Shown here piece after piece: positions 1-7,946 of a stretch of DNA of 64,000 bases (position 1 is its first letter; every line of letters starts with the position of its first letter). The notes beneath the pieces were generated by a model. It did no database searches. It worked only from the letters and a program-made list of their open reading frames with translations, and was not told where the DNA came from. A program made the position numbers and the translations under genes. The stretch spans positions 26,689 to 90,688 of the forward strand of contig DAIDDL010000010.1 of the NCBI GenBank assembly GCA_027309085.1. Reading direction: 5' to 3'. The stretch comes from Sulfobacillus sp. GTDB lineage: Bacteria > Bacillota > Sulfobacillia > Sulfobacillales > Sulfobacillaceae.

Positions 1-231
<231 letters not shown>

Positions 232-234
232 CTA

Positions 235-1617
235 TCACAACCCTGCTCCGGCGGCATCGCTTGCGCCTAATTTCTTCGCGACCGCCTGCCCGACCAGATA
301 GACGTTGCCCGCGCCCATAGTGATGAATGTATCTCCGGGTTCAAGACGGTCCAGGACTTCGCCTGCCACAGCAAACATGTCCGGCCGGAAATGCACCGGC
401 TGGCCCTGCCGGGCGATGTCCTGGGCCAGCCGCTCTCCCGAGACTCCCGCAATCGGCGCTTCCCCTGGAGGGGCGTAAATTTCTGTGAGATAGAGTTCAT
501 CAGCGTCATGAAATGCCGTGACAAACTCCGTCCAAAGGTTTTTGGTCCGCATATAGCGCTGGGGCTGGAATAGGGCGTAAATCCGGCCGGGGGTTCGCTG
601 GCGGCACGCTTGCAGGGTGGACCGGATTTCAGTGGGATGGTGCGCGTAATCGTCCACCACCATGATGGGACCTGCGAAAATCACCTGAAATCTGCGCTGC
701 GCATTAGAGAATTTGGCCAGCGCGCCGATGGCGGCCTCCCAGCTGACCCCGACATGATGGGCACAGGCCATCGCCGCCAGACTGTTGACCACATTATGCA
801 CTCCAGGCACTGGCAGCGTTGCCGTGCCCAGCTCCTGCCCCTGCCACACCACCTGAAATCGGGTCAGATTCTGGTCCAACTGCACATCTTTCGCCTGCAG
901 CATGGCGTCTTGGCGCAGCCCGTAGGTCAGGCAGGGCACCGCCAGCGTCCGCTGAATTGCCCGCAGCTCAGAGTTGTCTGTGCCGATCACGGCAAGCCCG
1001 GTTGGCGGCACTTTAGACAGATACTCGGCAAAAGCCGCTGTCAGCGCCTCGAAGGCCCCCCCGTAATGGTCGAGGTGCTCCGCCTCAATATTGGTGGCGA
1101 CGGCTATAAAAGGTTGGTAGCGCAGGAAAGTGCCGTCACTCTCATCGGCTTCGGCCACCGCGTAGCGCCCGTGCCCGACGCGGACGTTGCCGTTGAATTG
1201 GGCGACCTCCCCGCCCACCAGGACAGACGGGTCCAATCCGGCCTCTTGCAAAATCGTGCCAATCATGGTCGTTGTGGTCGTCTTGCCGTGGGTCCCACTG
1301 ATGGTGATCGCATCGTAGGCGGCCAGCACCTTGGCCAGAATTTCTGAACGGTGGTACAGGGGCAGCCCCAGCCGCCTGGCTTCGGCGCGCTCAGGATTGT
1401 CCTCCGCCACATCCGTGTTGTAGACTACCCAGTCAGCGCCGGAAACATTTTCCGCACGGTGGACAAACTGTACGGCAATGCCCTGGCTTTGCACCCGCTC
1501 GGTCCGGCTCGACGGGTTCACATCGGATCCCGTCACCCAGTAGCCCTGATGGTGAAGCAGAAGAGCCAGGCCACTCATGCTGTACCCGCCAATCCCAATA
1601 AAGTGAACGTGCGTCAC
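235..1617 (-). CDS. murC: UDP-N-acetylmuramate--L-alanine ligase
   Basis: MurC adds L-alanine to UDP-N-acetylmuramic acid, the first peptide step of cytoplasmic peptidoglycan precursor synthesis. The protein has about 460 residues, normal for the family. An N-terminal Rossmann part carries GIGG (about residues 8-11), the central domain has the ATP-binding GTHGKTTT loop (about 108-115), and a C-terminal Mur ligase domain follows. I chose the GTG at 1617 because GGAGGG sits six bases upstream; an in-frame ATG at 1635 would overlap that ribosome-binding site. The gene lies between the gamma-carbonic anhydrase gene and guaB on the same strand. Whether it is co-transcribed with either is inference. 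Confidence 0.95.
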   Translation of the reverse strand: MTHVHFIGIGGYSMSGLALLLHHQGYWVTGSDVNPSSRTERVQSQGIAVQFVHRAENVSGADWVVYNTDVAEDNPERAEARRLGLPLYHRSEILAKVLAAYDAITISGTHGKTTTTTMIGTILQEAGLDPSVLVGGEVAQFNGNVRVGHGRYAVAEADESDGTFLRYQPFIAVATNIEAEHLDHYGGAFEALTAAFAEYLSKVPPTGLAVIGTDNSELRAIQRTLAVPCLTYGLRQDAMLQAKDVQLDQNLTRFQVVWQGQELGTATLPVPGVHNVVNSLAAMACAHHVGVSWEAAIGALAKFSNAQRRFQVIFAGPIMVVDDYAHHPTEIRSTLQACRQRTPGRIYALFQPQRYMRTKNLWTEFVTAFHDADELYLTEIYAPPGEAPIAGVSGERLAQDIARQGQPVHFRPDMFAVAGEVLDRLEPGDTFITMGAGNVYLVGQAVAKKLGASDAAGAGL

Positions 1618-1676
1618 ATTTGTCCCTCCAGCCATTTATGGGTAGGATTTGCCAATCCCCAGGGTTTCATCCGCCG

Positions 1677-2189
1677 TCAGCGGAACTGCCAGCCCTGGTC
1701 GATCCATAATTTCTGGTAGTGCTCTGCGGAGCGGCGTATGTTTTCCCTCTCGTCCGGGCTCAACGCGCGGACCACCCGGGCAGGAGCGCCCATCACCAGC
1801 ACGCCTTGAGGAATTTCCATGCCCTCTGGCACCAAGCACCCGGCCGCAATGATGGTCTGCTGGTTTATCCGGGCGCCGTTCATAATGATGGCACCCATCC
1901 CAATCAACACAGCATCTCCAATCCAGGCTCCGTGCACGATAGCGCCGTGCCCCACAGTCACATCCTCGCCGATGCGGCACGGGAACCCGGGATCTGCATG
2001 GAGGGTGGCATTATCTTGCACATTCGACCCGGCGCCCACTGCAATGGGCGCCGCGTCCGCCCGGATCACGGCATTAAACCACACCGATGCCCTATCGCCC
2101 AAAGTGACCTGGCCAATAAGGTAGGAACCCGGCGCCACGAAAACAGGACGCCCCACGGCCGGGTAATGTTCTCCAAATTTCAACAACAT
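1677..2189 (-). CDS. Gamma-carbonic anhydrase family protein (YrdA/PaaY-like)
   Basis: This is a 170-residue left-handed beta-helix protein of the gamma-class carbonic anhydrase superfamily. Hexapeptide repeats run from about residue 20 to 140. Three histidines expected to bind the catalytic metal are present at H64, H81 and H86. The short spacing between the first two is typical of the CamH/YrdA branch, which lacks the acidic loop of the archetypal Cam enzyme. Members range from true CO2 hydratases to proteins of unknown activity, so the reaction is not certain. The ATG at 2189 follows an AGGAGGGGG site. It ends about 60 bp before murC and starts 3 bp after the tsaD stop, so it probably shares a transcript with tsaD. 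Confidence 0.88.
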   Translation of the reverse strand: MLLKFGEHYPAVGRPVFVAPGSYLIGQVTLGDRASVWFNAVIRADAAPIAVGAGSNVQDNATLHADPGFPCRIGEDVTVGHGAIVHGAWIGDAVLIGMGAIIMNGARINQQTIIAAGCLVPEGMEIPQGVLVMGAPARVVRALSPDERENIRRSAEHYQKLWIDQGWQFR

Positions 2190-2192
2190 GCG

Positions 2193-3221
2193 TCAGTCCC
2201 CCTCCTGTCCAAGCGGAAAGAGCACCTTGGGCCCCTCAAAGGGCCCCATCCGGTCTCCCGCCTGCCACTTGTAATAGCCCAAGGCCGCCACCATGGCGGC
2301 GTTGTCGGTGCAGTAAGACACAGGGGGTATATGAATGCTTATGCCCAAAGAGTCCCCTAAATGCGCGAATGCCTCGCGTATGGCGCCATTGGCCGTCACC
2401 CCGCCGGCCAGGTAGAGATCCTTCACCGGGTGCTGCTGCCAAGCGCGCCGGACCGTGGCGATCAAGGCCCGCACCACCGCATCTTGCAGTGCATAGGCCA
2501 CCTCTTCGGGCTCTTGGATATGCTTGTCATACAGAGCTTGGGTCGCCGTTTTCACCCCACTGAAACTGAAGTCCAGCCGCCCGTGCATGTCGGCGACCGG
2601 CAGCCGCAGATTTTTTCTCTGGGCCAGACCTGCCAGCTTTTCTATTTGCGGACCGCCTGGATAAGTCATGTGGAGAATCCTTGCGCCCTTGTCGAAAGCC
2701 TCCCCGGCAGCGTCATCTTGGGTCTGCCCCAGCTGGCGCAGCGCCAGGTGGCCTTCCCACAAAAACAGGCTGGTGTGGCCTCCAGACACCAGCAAGGCGA
2801 GGGAAGGAAAGCGAATCGGCTCCTCCAAGGCGTTGGCGTACAAGTGCGCTTCCAGATGGTGCACCCCGATGACAGGCAGGTGCAGGGCCGACCCCAGGGT
2901 CCTGGCAAATGTCACCCCCACCAGCAGCGACCCTAAAAGCCCCGGTCCTTGGGTCACGGCAATGGCATCGAGGTCCCCAAGTCCCACTTTGGCCTCTCTC
3001 AGCACCCAATCCACCACCGGCAGAATTGCCATCGCATGTTCGCGGGCAGCCACTTCCGGAACCACGCCTCCATACTGGGCCTGAATGGCGGCAGAAGACA
3101 GAAGGCTCGTCGCCAAGAGTCTAGATCCGTCTTCGACGACAGCGGCCGCCGTCTCGTCGCAGGAAGACTCTATTCCAAGGATTTTCGTGTTCCGCCCTCC
3201 CCCAACCGCAGTGTTTGGCAT
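2193..3221 (-). CDS. tsaD: tRNA N6-adenosine threonylcarbamoyltransferase TsaD
   Basis: TsaD transfers the threonylcarbamoyl group to A37 of ANN-decoding tRNAs, giving t6A, in complex with TsaB and TsaE, both encoded about 1 kb upstream. It has the ASKHA fold. Visible motifs are ILGIESSCDETAAAV near the N-terminus, the metal-binding HHLEAH (about residues 121-126), SGGHT, and a GGVTANG loop near the C-terminus. The ATG at 3221 is the only canonical in-frame start near the family N-terminus but has no good ribosome-binding site. A strong GGGGGAGGG lies six bases before an in-frame ACG at 3188, exactly where homologues begin, so the real start is uncertain. The family call is firm. Confidence 0.95.
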   Translation of the reverse strand: MPNTAVGGGRNTKILGIESSCDETAAAVVEDGSRLLATSLLSSAAIQAQYGGVVPEVAAREHAMAILPVVDWVLREAKVGLGDLDAIAVTQGPGLLGSLLVGVTFARTLGSALHLPVIGVHHLEAHLYANALEEPIRFPSLALLVSGGHTSLFLWEGHLALRQLGQTQDDAAGEAFDKGARILHMTYPGGPQIEKLAGLAQRKNLRLPVADMHGRLDFSFSGVKTATQALYDKHIQEPEEVAYALQDAVVRALIATVRRAWQQHPVKDLYLAGGVTANGAIREAFAHLGDSLGISIHIPPVSYCTDNAAMVAALGYYKWQAGDRMGPFEGPKVLFPLGQEGD

Positions 3222-3251
3222 ATCTTTAGCCCATCAGGAAAAACTACCCCC

Positions 3252-3767
3252 ATGCCACAACAACCGGGGGTCTCGCACATGGGGTTTTCTGTTCTACTGT
3301 ATTTTTTGGCGCTGCTGGCGGTCTTCGCCGGCCCTTCCGCACTGGCCTTGTCACCCGCCACTTATTCCTTTATGACACTCGGGCACCTGCTGACATTTTT
3401 AGCCAGTGTCGTGCTCTTTGTCCTGACCGGGCGCATGCTCAGGAAACGGGGCCGCAGGCCATTTTGGCCTGCATGCTGGATGGGCGCTGCAGCGGCTTTT
3501 TCCGGCACCCTTATCAGCCAGTATGTCATCCGGCTGCCACTGGCCGAGCGGGCGTTCATAGCCCAGCTGCATGGAGTCCCAGCCGCCGCGGCCGAAACCA
3601 TGCTGCACCTGCATGTCATCTCCGGCGCGCTGCTGACAGGGCTGTACGCCGCCCTTTTTTATGCAGTGCTGGGCGGATTTGCCGCCTGGTGGGGCGCCCG
3701 CCCCGTAGGCAAGACCCCTCCGGCGAAAGGCGGCGCGCTGCCTCGAAAAGACCCCCAGGCCAGCTAG
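3252..3767 (+). CDS. Small multi-pass membrane protein, unknown function
   Basis: This encodes about 171 residues with four likely transmembrane segments: an N-terminal one that could also be a signal anchor, then near residues 40-60, 75-90 and 120-145. The ends are short and basic, and the C-terminal tail is proline- and lysine-rich. Several histidines sit at helix edges (for example LGHLLTF, QLHGV, HLHVISG), as in some heme- or metal-binding membrane proteins, but I recognise no family. The start is an ATG about ten bases after CAGGAAAA; a later in-frame ATG nine codons on is possible. The gene is on the plus strand inside an otherwise minus-strand t6A cluster, with only about 30 bp between its start and that of tsaD, so their control regions overlap. 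Confidence 0.7.
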   Translation: MPQQPGVSHMGFSVLLYFLALLAVFAGPSALALSPATYSFMTLGHLLTFLASVVLFVLTGRMLRKRGRRPFWPACWMGAAAAFSGTLISQYVIRLPLAERAFIAQLHGVPAAAAETMLHLHVISGALLTGLYAALFYAVLGGFAAWWGARPVGKTPPAKGGALPRKDPQAS

Positions 3768-3769
3768 CG

Positions 3770-4261
3770 TCACATCGGGTCTTTCCACATGATAAACGCA
3801 TCTTCATGCGTATCCGTGTAATAGCCCCGGCGCACTCCCAACTGGACAAATCCCAGTTTGTTGTACAGATTCTGCGCCACCTGGTTGCCCCGTCGCACCT
3901 CGAGGGTCATCCGCACGACCCCGAGCACCCGGGCCCTGGCCATCAAGCCCATCATGATGGTTTCCCCCAGGTGGTGGCCGCGGTAGTCAGGATGCACGGC
4001 AATGTTGGTCACGTGCGCTTCATCGAGAATGATCCACATCCCGCCGTAGGCCGCCACCTGCCCGTGAAACTCGACCACCAGATACGTCGCGAATGTATTC
4101 TCGAGGAGCTCAGTCTGAAAGGCATTGCGCGACCACGGCGTGGGAAAGGAATGCGCTTCAATTCCCATGACCGCATCCAGGTCAGCCATATACATGTCCC
4201 GCACAATGACGTCGGGCGACCCTGAAGGGCTGGTGCCGGCGCTCTCATCACTCACTGCCAT
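3770..4261 (-). CDS. rimI: Ribosomal-protein-alanine N-acetyltransferase (GNAT)
   Basis: This is a 163-residue GCN5-related acetyltransferase of the RimI type, which acetylates the N-terminal alanine of ribosomal protein S18 in Escherichia coli. The acetyl-CoA-binding motif A is visible as VTNIAVHPDYRGHHLGE, followed by the family's late LEVRRGNQVAQNLYNKLGF block. The ATG at 4261 follows GGAAGAGAGCAGG; the gene overlaps the end of tsaB by 14 bp. The tsaE-tsaB-rimI order is conserved in many Firmicutes and supports the specific RimI call over a generic GNAT. The substrate in this organism is inferred. Confidence 0.88.
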   Translation of the reverse strand: MAVSDESAGTSPSGSPDVIVRDMYMADLDAVMGIEAHSFPTPWSRNAFQTELLENTFATYLVVEFHGQVAAYGGMWIILDEAHVTNIAVHPDYRGHHLGETIMMGLMARARVLGVVRMTLEVRRGNQVAQNLYNKLGFVQLGVRRGYYTDTHEDAFIMWKDPM

Positions 4262-4958
4262 GCCTGCTCTCTTCCTTTCCATGCGCCAAGCTCCCGGACC
4301 GGCCGGAAGTCGAAATCGCTGGCGCCCTGATATAGGCGGGAGATAGGTTCAGGGCATCCTCCCATTCCCCACATTGTACCCTGCTTTGCGCCAACCGGGC
4401 CACCTGGCTACCCAACAAGGGAAAATTCAGAGCCGTAGCCTCCGGGCCGATGGCTGCCAGCCACTCGGAATCCAGGCCGAGCGGACCCAACACTCCAACG
4501 GGCCCCCGCCAGGGAAATGCCTCTGGAAGATTTCCGCTGGCCGCCCAGTCAGGGATAATCGCTTCAGGCACGCCTGCCCCGCAGAAGTACAGCCCTGCGT
4601 AAAACGCAGGGCCGCGCTTCTCACTCGTGACGAGCACGTGGCTTAGAGGATTGGGCACAGAATACGCCCACGCCTGCAGAGAGGATATTCCCAAGACAGG
4701 CACATTCCAGGCATAGGCCAACGCCTTGGCGGCCGTCACCGCAATCCGCACTCCCGTAAAAGACCCGGGGCCAACCCCGACCGCCACCGCGTCCGGCTCA
4801 CCAAATTCGCGGGCTAGCATGTCCAGCCACGGGACAAGGTGCGAACCCGCCGTTTTGGGAAGGCGCCAAGTGAAATCCGCGGCGGCTTCGCCACCGATTA
4901 GGTAACCGGCCGACAATCCTGGTCCGGATGCATCAAATCCCAAGATCTTCAGACTCAT
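4248..4958 (-). CDS. tsaB: tRNA threonylcarbamoyladenosine biosynthesis protein TsaB
   Basis: TsaB is the non-catalytic ASKHA-fold partner that dimerises with TsaD and is needed for t6A formation on tRNA. The protein has 236 residues. The N-terminus has the LGFDASG strand-turn, and the diagnostic GVGPGSFTGVRIAV motif lies near residues 63-76. The ATG at 4958 overlaps the tsaE stop as ATGA, indicating translational coupling, and the 3' end overlaps rimI. The C-terminal half is poorly conserved, as usual for TsaB. Position between tsaE and rimI confirms the call. Confidence 0.93.
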   Translation of the reverse strand: MSLKILGFDASGPGLSAGYLIGGEAAADFTWRLPKTAGSHLVPWLDMLAREFGEPDAVAVGVGPGSFTGVRIAVTAAKALAYAWNVPVLGISSLQAWAYSVPNPLSHVLVTSEKRGPAFYAGLYFCGAGVPEAIIPDWAASGNLPEAFPWRGPVGVLGPLGLDSEWLAAIGPEATALNFPLLGSQVARLAQSRVQCGEWEDALNLSPAYIRAPAISTSGRSGSLAHGKEESRHGSE

Positions 4959-5446
4959 ATCGTGTGGTCCCGCCAGAGGTCCAGGCGCGACTGGCACCCT
5001 TGGCCCTGGGCGCCGAGGTCAAAGGCCCGGCACTGTTCGCCACACACGCTTAAAGACAGATAGAAATATTCTGGATACACCGCCGTCAGGGCATCGCCCC
5101 ACTCCGCAATGATCACGCTGCTTGGATCCTCGGGAGCAGGCAAGTCCAGAACCTCCAGGGATTGTCCCCTTTGCATCCGGTAAAGATCCACATGGTACAC
5201 GGTAAGGCCTTCCGCATTATACACATGCACCAAATCAAAAGTCGGGGATTTCACCGCCCCCGTATAGCCCCAAACCCGGAGCAAATGCTGCGTCAGTGTG
5301 GTCTTCCCGGATCCCAGGTCCCCAGACAGCACGACCAATCCCGCCGGTGCAAATAGCGGGGCGAGTTCCGCTGCCGCGTCCGCCGTCTCCCCGGGACTTT
5401 GGCTAATCCGGGTCCACTGCGAAGTGATGATACGATTTTCGCTCAT
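4955..5446 (-). CDS. tsaE: tRNA threonylcarbamoyladenosine biosynthesis ATPase TsaE
   Basis: TsaE is the small P-loop ATPase of the bacterial t6A complex; it binds the TsaB-TsaD dimer and drives turnover. The protein has 163 residues with Walker A GDLGSGKTT (about 42-50), SPTFDLVHVY, and the HVDLYR strand typical of the family. A later IIAEWGD block gives the Walker B-like region. I chose the ATG at 5446, about ten bases after GAGGAGAT. The start overlaps the thiL 3' end by 44 bp and the stop forms ATGA with tsaB, so thiL-tsaE-tsaB-rimI behaves as one operon. Confidence 0.95.
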   Translation of the reverse strand: MSENRIITSQWTRISQSPGETADAAAELAPLFAPAGLVVLSGDLGSGKTTLTQHLLRVWGYTGAVKSPTFDLVHVYNAEGLTVYHVDLYRMQRGQSLEVLDLPAPEDPSSVIIAEWGDALTAVYPEYFYLSLSVCGEQCRAFDLGAQGQGCQSRLDLWRDHTI

Positions 5447-6410
5447 CCACTGCAATCTCCTCTCCACCGCGCATGACCCGAATTCCCAGGGTGTCCGTCA
5501 CGACCCCTATCTCCGTCACTGGCACCCCACACTGCAGGCACAAGAGCGCGGCTGCCCCTGCTTTTGACGGGGGGACCGCTGCCAACAGTTCATAGTCCTC
5601 CCCGCCGTACAGCGCGAAGCCCAGAGGGTCATGGCCGTATTCTGCCGCAACACTGCGGGTGGCCGCATCCACCGGTATCCGCTCCGCATCAATCTGCACG
5701 CCAATGCCGCCAAACCGGGTCATCGTCCGCAACTCGCAATACAAGCCATCAGAAATATCCGTCATAGCGTGAGCCAGGCTCCCCAGTTGCTGCCCGGCTT
5801 CCACCCGGGCCACAGGGGCAAGGTGCGCCTGCAGCACGCTGCGGTGCTGAATCGAGGTGCTGGGCCAGCGTACCCCGTGAGAGAGCAGGATGTACCCTGC
5901 ATAAGCCGCTCCCAGCCGGCCCGTCACAAACAGCCGGTCCCCCGGTTTGGCGCCATTCAGCAGCACAGGGCCATGAGGACCGGGCTGCCCGAATACCGAC
6001 ACATCCAGCGACAGGCCGTTCGGGGAATGGACAGTGTCCCCGCCCAGAAGCACAGACCCGTAGCGGTCGAGCGCCTTGGCCATCCCCCGGTACAGCCGCT
6101 CCACAGTCTCCACTTCCATCGAACCGGGCAAGGCAATGCTGGTCAGAATAGCTTTCGGCACACCACCCATTGCCGCAATGTCACTGATGTTGACCGCAAC
6201 CGCCTTCTCCCCCAGCTGTTCTGGAGTCATCCACTCCCAGCGGAAATGTACCCCCTCCACCAGCATATCCTGACTCACCAGCCAGCCCGCGGCGGAAGGC
6301 GGGAGATAAGCCGCATCATCGCCAATTCCCAGGTAGCCCATCGGCACGATGGCCTGCAGTCGGTGGATGACGGAAATGAGCGCCCGCTCACCGACATCCC
6401 CCACCTTCAC
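5403..6410 (-). CDS. thiL: Thiamine-monophosphate kinase
   Basis: ThiL phosphorylates thiamine monophosphate to the active cofactor thiamine diphosphate. The reading frame stays open far upstream into the divergent hydrolase gene. The conserved part begins at the GTG at 6410, preceded by GAAGAAAG, and gives 335 residues, the normal family length. Motifs are GIGDDAA (about 29-34, Mg-ATP binding), SDIAAMGG, LLGGDTV and MTDISDGL, plus YGGEDYELL near the C-terminus, all characteristic of the AIR-synthase-like fold. It heads the minus-strand operon with tsaE, tsaB and rimI. Its upstream region is shared with the divergent alpha/beta hydrolase. Confidence 0.93.
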   Translation of the reverse strand: MKVGDVGERALISVIHRLQAIVPMGYLGIGDDAAYLPPSAAGWLVSQDMLVEGVHFRWEWMTPEQLGEKAVAVNISDIAAMGGVPKAILTSIALPGSMEVETVERLYRGMAKALDRYGSVLLGGDTVHSPNGLSLDVSVFGQPGPHGPVLLNGAKPGDRLFVTGRLGAAYAGYILLSHGVRWPSTSIQHRSVLQAHLAPVARVEAGQQLGSLAHAMTDISDGLYCELRTMTRFGGIGVQIDAERIPVDAATRSVAAEYGHDPLGFALYGGEDYELLAAVPPSKAGAAALLCLQCGVPVTEIGVVTDTLGIRVMRGGEEIAVDERKSYHHFAVDPD

Positions 6411-6477
6411 CGCACGACTTTCTTCACGCACCGTAGACGTCCGTCTCGTCTTCTGTTTCGTAACGTTCTTCCTTCCC

Positions 6478-6506
6478 TTGGCCTGCGCCCGCGACAAGTT
6501 TACAAT
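6478..6506 (+). promoter_or_regulatory. Possible promoter for the alpha/beta hydrolase gene
   Basis: A TTGGCC -35-like hexamer, a 17-base spacer and a TACAAT -10 hexamer lie just upstream of a TAGGAGG ribosome-binding site. The -10 matches five of six consensus positions; the -35 is weak. This is sequence resemblance only. Confidence 0.35.
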
Positions 6507-6566
6507 AACGACAGTATACGTTAGGAGGCGACAGCCATTCCCACAGATATTATACGCCAGCACAGC

Positions 6567-7334
6567 ATGTGGCGAGGAAAACAGTTCAGCTGGTTTGAAT
6601 CCGGGCAAGGGTTCCCGTTGGTCCTGCTTCATGGTGGCGGCGGAACCGGCAAAGCGTGGTGGTACCAGCTCGAATGCTTGGCTGCGGACTACCGCGTCAT
6701 TGCCCCGGACATGCCAGGCTTCGGCCAGTCTGAGGAAATCCCTGGCATCGACAATGTCGGCGCCATCTTCGAGGCGCTTCAAGGATGGCTCGACATCTGG
6801 AATATCCAAAATTTCGCTGTCGGGGGCAACTCTATGGGCGGGCGGGTTGCGCTGTCTTTGGCAGCCCACATGCCCGGACGCGTCAAAGCTTTAATCCTTC
6901 TAGACGCCGTTGGCGTCAGCCTGCCCGACGTCCCGATTCTCAATCCTCTGACCCTGCCGCCCGACCAGTTTATGTCAGGGCTTGTCAAACATCCTGACCG
7001 GTACCGGAAGCTTACCCCCTACCGTACGCTGTCCGATGCCCAAGAATTAAACCATGGGCGGCGGATATTTGCCAAATATCTGGGAACTGAGGGCATTGCG
7101 CCGGATCCGGACCAGGACCTCACGCAGGTCACCATGCCCACGCTCTTGCTGTGGGGGCGTGACGACCAAATTGTTCCGGTCGAATATGGCCGCGCCCTGG
7201 AAAAGGCTCTCAGCAATGCAGAACTTCTGGTGATTGATGATGTGGGCCACTTGCCGCACATTGAGGAGCCTCAGTTGACCTGCCGCACCATCAGCAACTT
7301 TCTTGCCGCTCATCCAGACATTTTCACCAAGTGA
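6567..7334 (+). CDS. Alpha/beta hydrolase
   Basis: This is a 255-residue hydrolase of the alpha/beta fold, substrate unknown. The oxyanion-hole HGGGG lies near residues 22-26, the nucleophile elbow is GNSMGG with Ser89, the acid is Asp199/200 in WGRDDQIVP, and the catalytic histidine is about H228 in VGHLPHIEEP. The pattern fits C-C bond hydrolases (MhpC/BphD-like), esterases or haloperoxidase-like enzymes, which sequence alone does not separate. The ATG at 6567 lacks a ribosome-binding site. A perfect TAGGAGG lies eight bases before an in-frame ATT at 6537, which would add ten residues. The gene is divergent from thiL and followed by an intrinsic terminator. Confidence 0.88.
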   Translation: MWRGKQFSWFESGQGFPLVLLHGGGGTGKAWWYQLECLAADYRVIAPDMPGFGQSEEIPGIDNVGAIFEALQGWLDIWNIQNFAVGGNSMGGRVALSLAAHMPGRVKALILLDAVGVSLPDVPILNPLTLPPDQFMSGLVKHPDRYRKLTPYRTLSDAQELNHGRRIFAKYLGTEGIAPDPDQDLTQVTMPTLLLWGRDDQIVPVEYGRALEKALSNAELLVIDDVGHLPHIEEPQLTCRTISNFLAAHPDIFTK

Positions 7335-7340
7335 CGCGCT

Positions 7341-7376
7341 GCCTGCTGTCCCTCAAAAAGGGGGAGCAGGCTTTTT
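7341..7376 (+). terminator. Intrinsic terminator of the alpha/beta hydrolase gene
   Basis: GCCTGCT and AGCAGGC arms enclose an A/G-rich loop and are followed directly by TTTTT, seven bases past the hydrolase stop codon. Confidence 0.85.
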
Positions 7377-7426
7377 CATGGACCCAAAGGATCTGGCCCA
7401 ATTCATCCCGGGACCGCCCGCCAGTC

Positions 7427-7756
7427 TCACGGGCGTTGGCGCGCGTAGTCAGCGACCCGGTCCCGTTCTCCTTCCGGGGTAATCATGTAGACGGCCATTA
7501 AGCCTTCCTCCAGCCGCAGTTCCACCATGCATACCGCACAGTAAAACCACCCGGGACCTCTAAGACGCCCGAGCCAGTGATTTCCGCATTGCGGACAAAC
7601 TGGGTATGTCACCAAAAGCGCCCGCTGGAATCCCGAAAGCCCCAGCTCCGGGGAGGAAAGCGGGCTTCCCTCCTTTCTTCTAGACCAAAATGCCACGCTC
7701 CGCAGACGTCTTCCGCCTAAATGGCGCGCTCCCATGCCCAGCGCGGCTGATTCCAC
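7427..7756 (-). CDS. Small zinc-ribbon-like protein, unknown
   Basis: This frame encodes up to 109 residues. The C-terminal half holds two cysteine pairs, CPQCG and CAVC, about 20 residues apart, flanked by tryptophan and aromatic residues, which resembles a single zinc ribbon. No enzymatic motif is visible. The start is unsure. A GTG at 7756 gives the full length, but the first 45 residues are rich in Arg, Gly and Ser and may not be translated; an in-frame GTG just before the first CPQCG would give a protein of about 60 residues. A strong AAAGGAGGG lies inside the frame without a start codon at the right distance. It ends about 50 bp from the hydrolase terminator. Confidence 0.5.
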   Translation of the reverse strand: MESAALGMGARHLGGRRLRSVAFWSRRKEGSPLSSPELGLSGFQRALLVTYPVCPQCGNHWLGRLRGPGWFYCAVCMVELRLEEGLMAVYMITPEGERDRVADYARQRP

Positions 7757-7946
7757 CAGTTTACCCTAAAATTGCCGGAATCACACCAAAAACGTCTGCC
7801 GTCTGTACCATACTGCTCCCGCGAGGCGCTCCACATGGGCAGGCGTCCCCGGCCTTGCGACTAGTCTACAGGCCGGGCTTGGGCTTGTCTACCGTTCCCC
7901 GGGCGACTCTTTCCGGCCCGGGCCGGATCTCCAGAGATTGTTCCCG

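Noticed and set aside
7913..7926. A perfect 14-bp GC-only palindrome downstream of the uracil-DNA glycosylase
   Set aside because: There is no loop or T-run, so it is not a terminator, and such palindromes occur by chance in GC-rich DNA.
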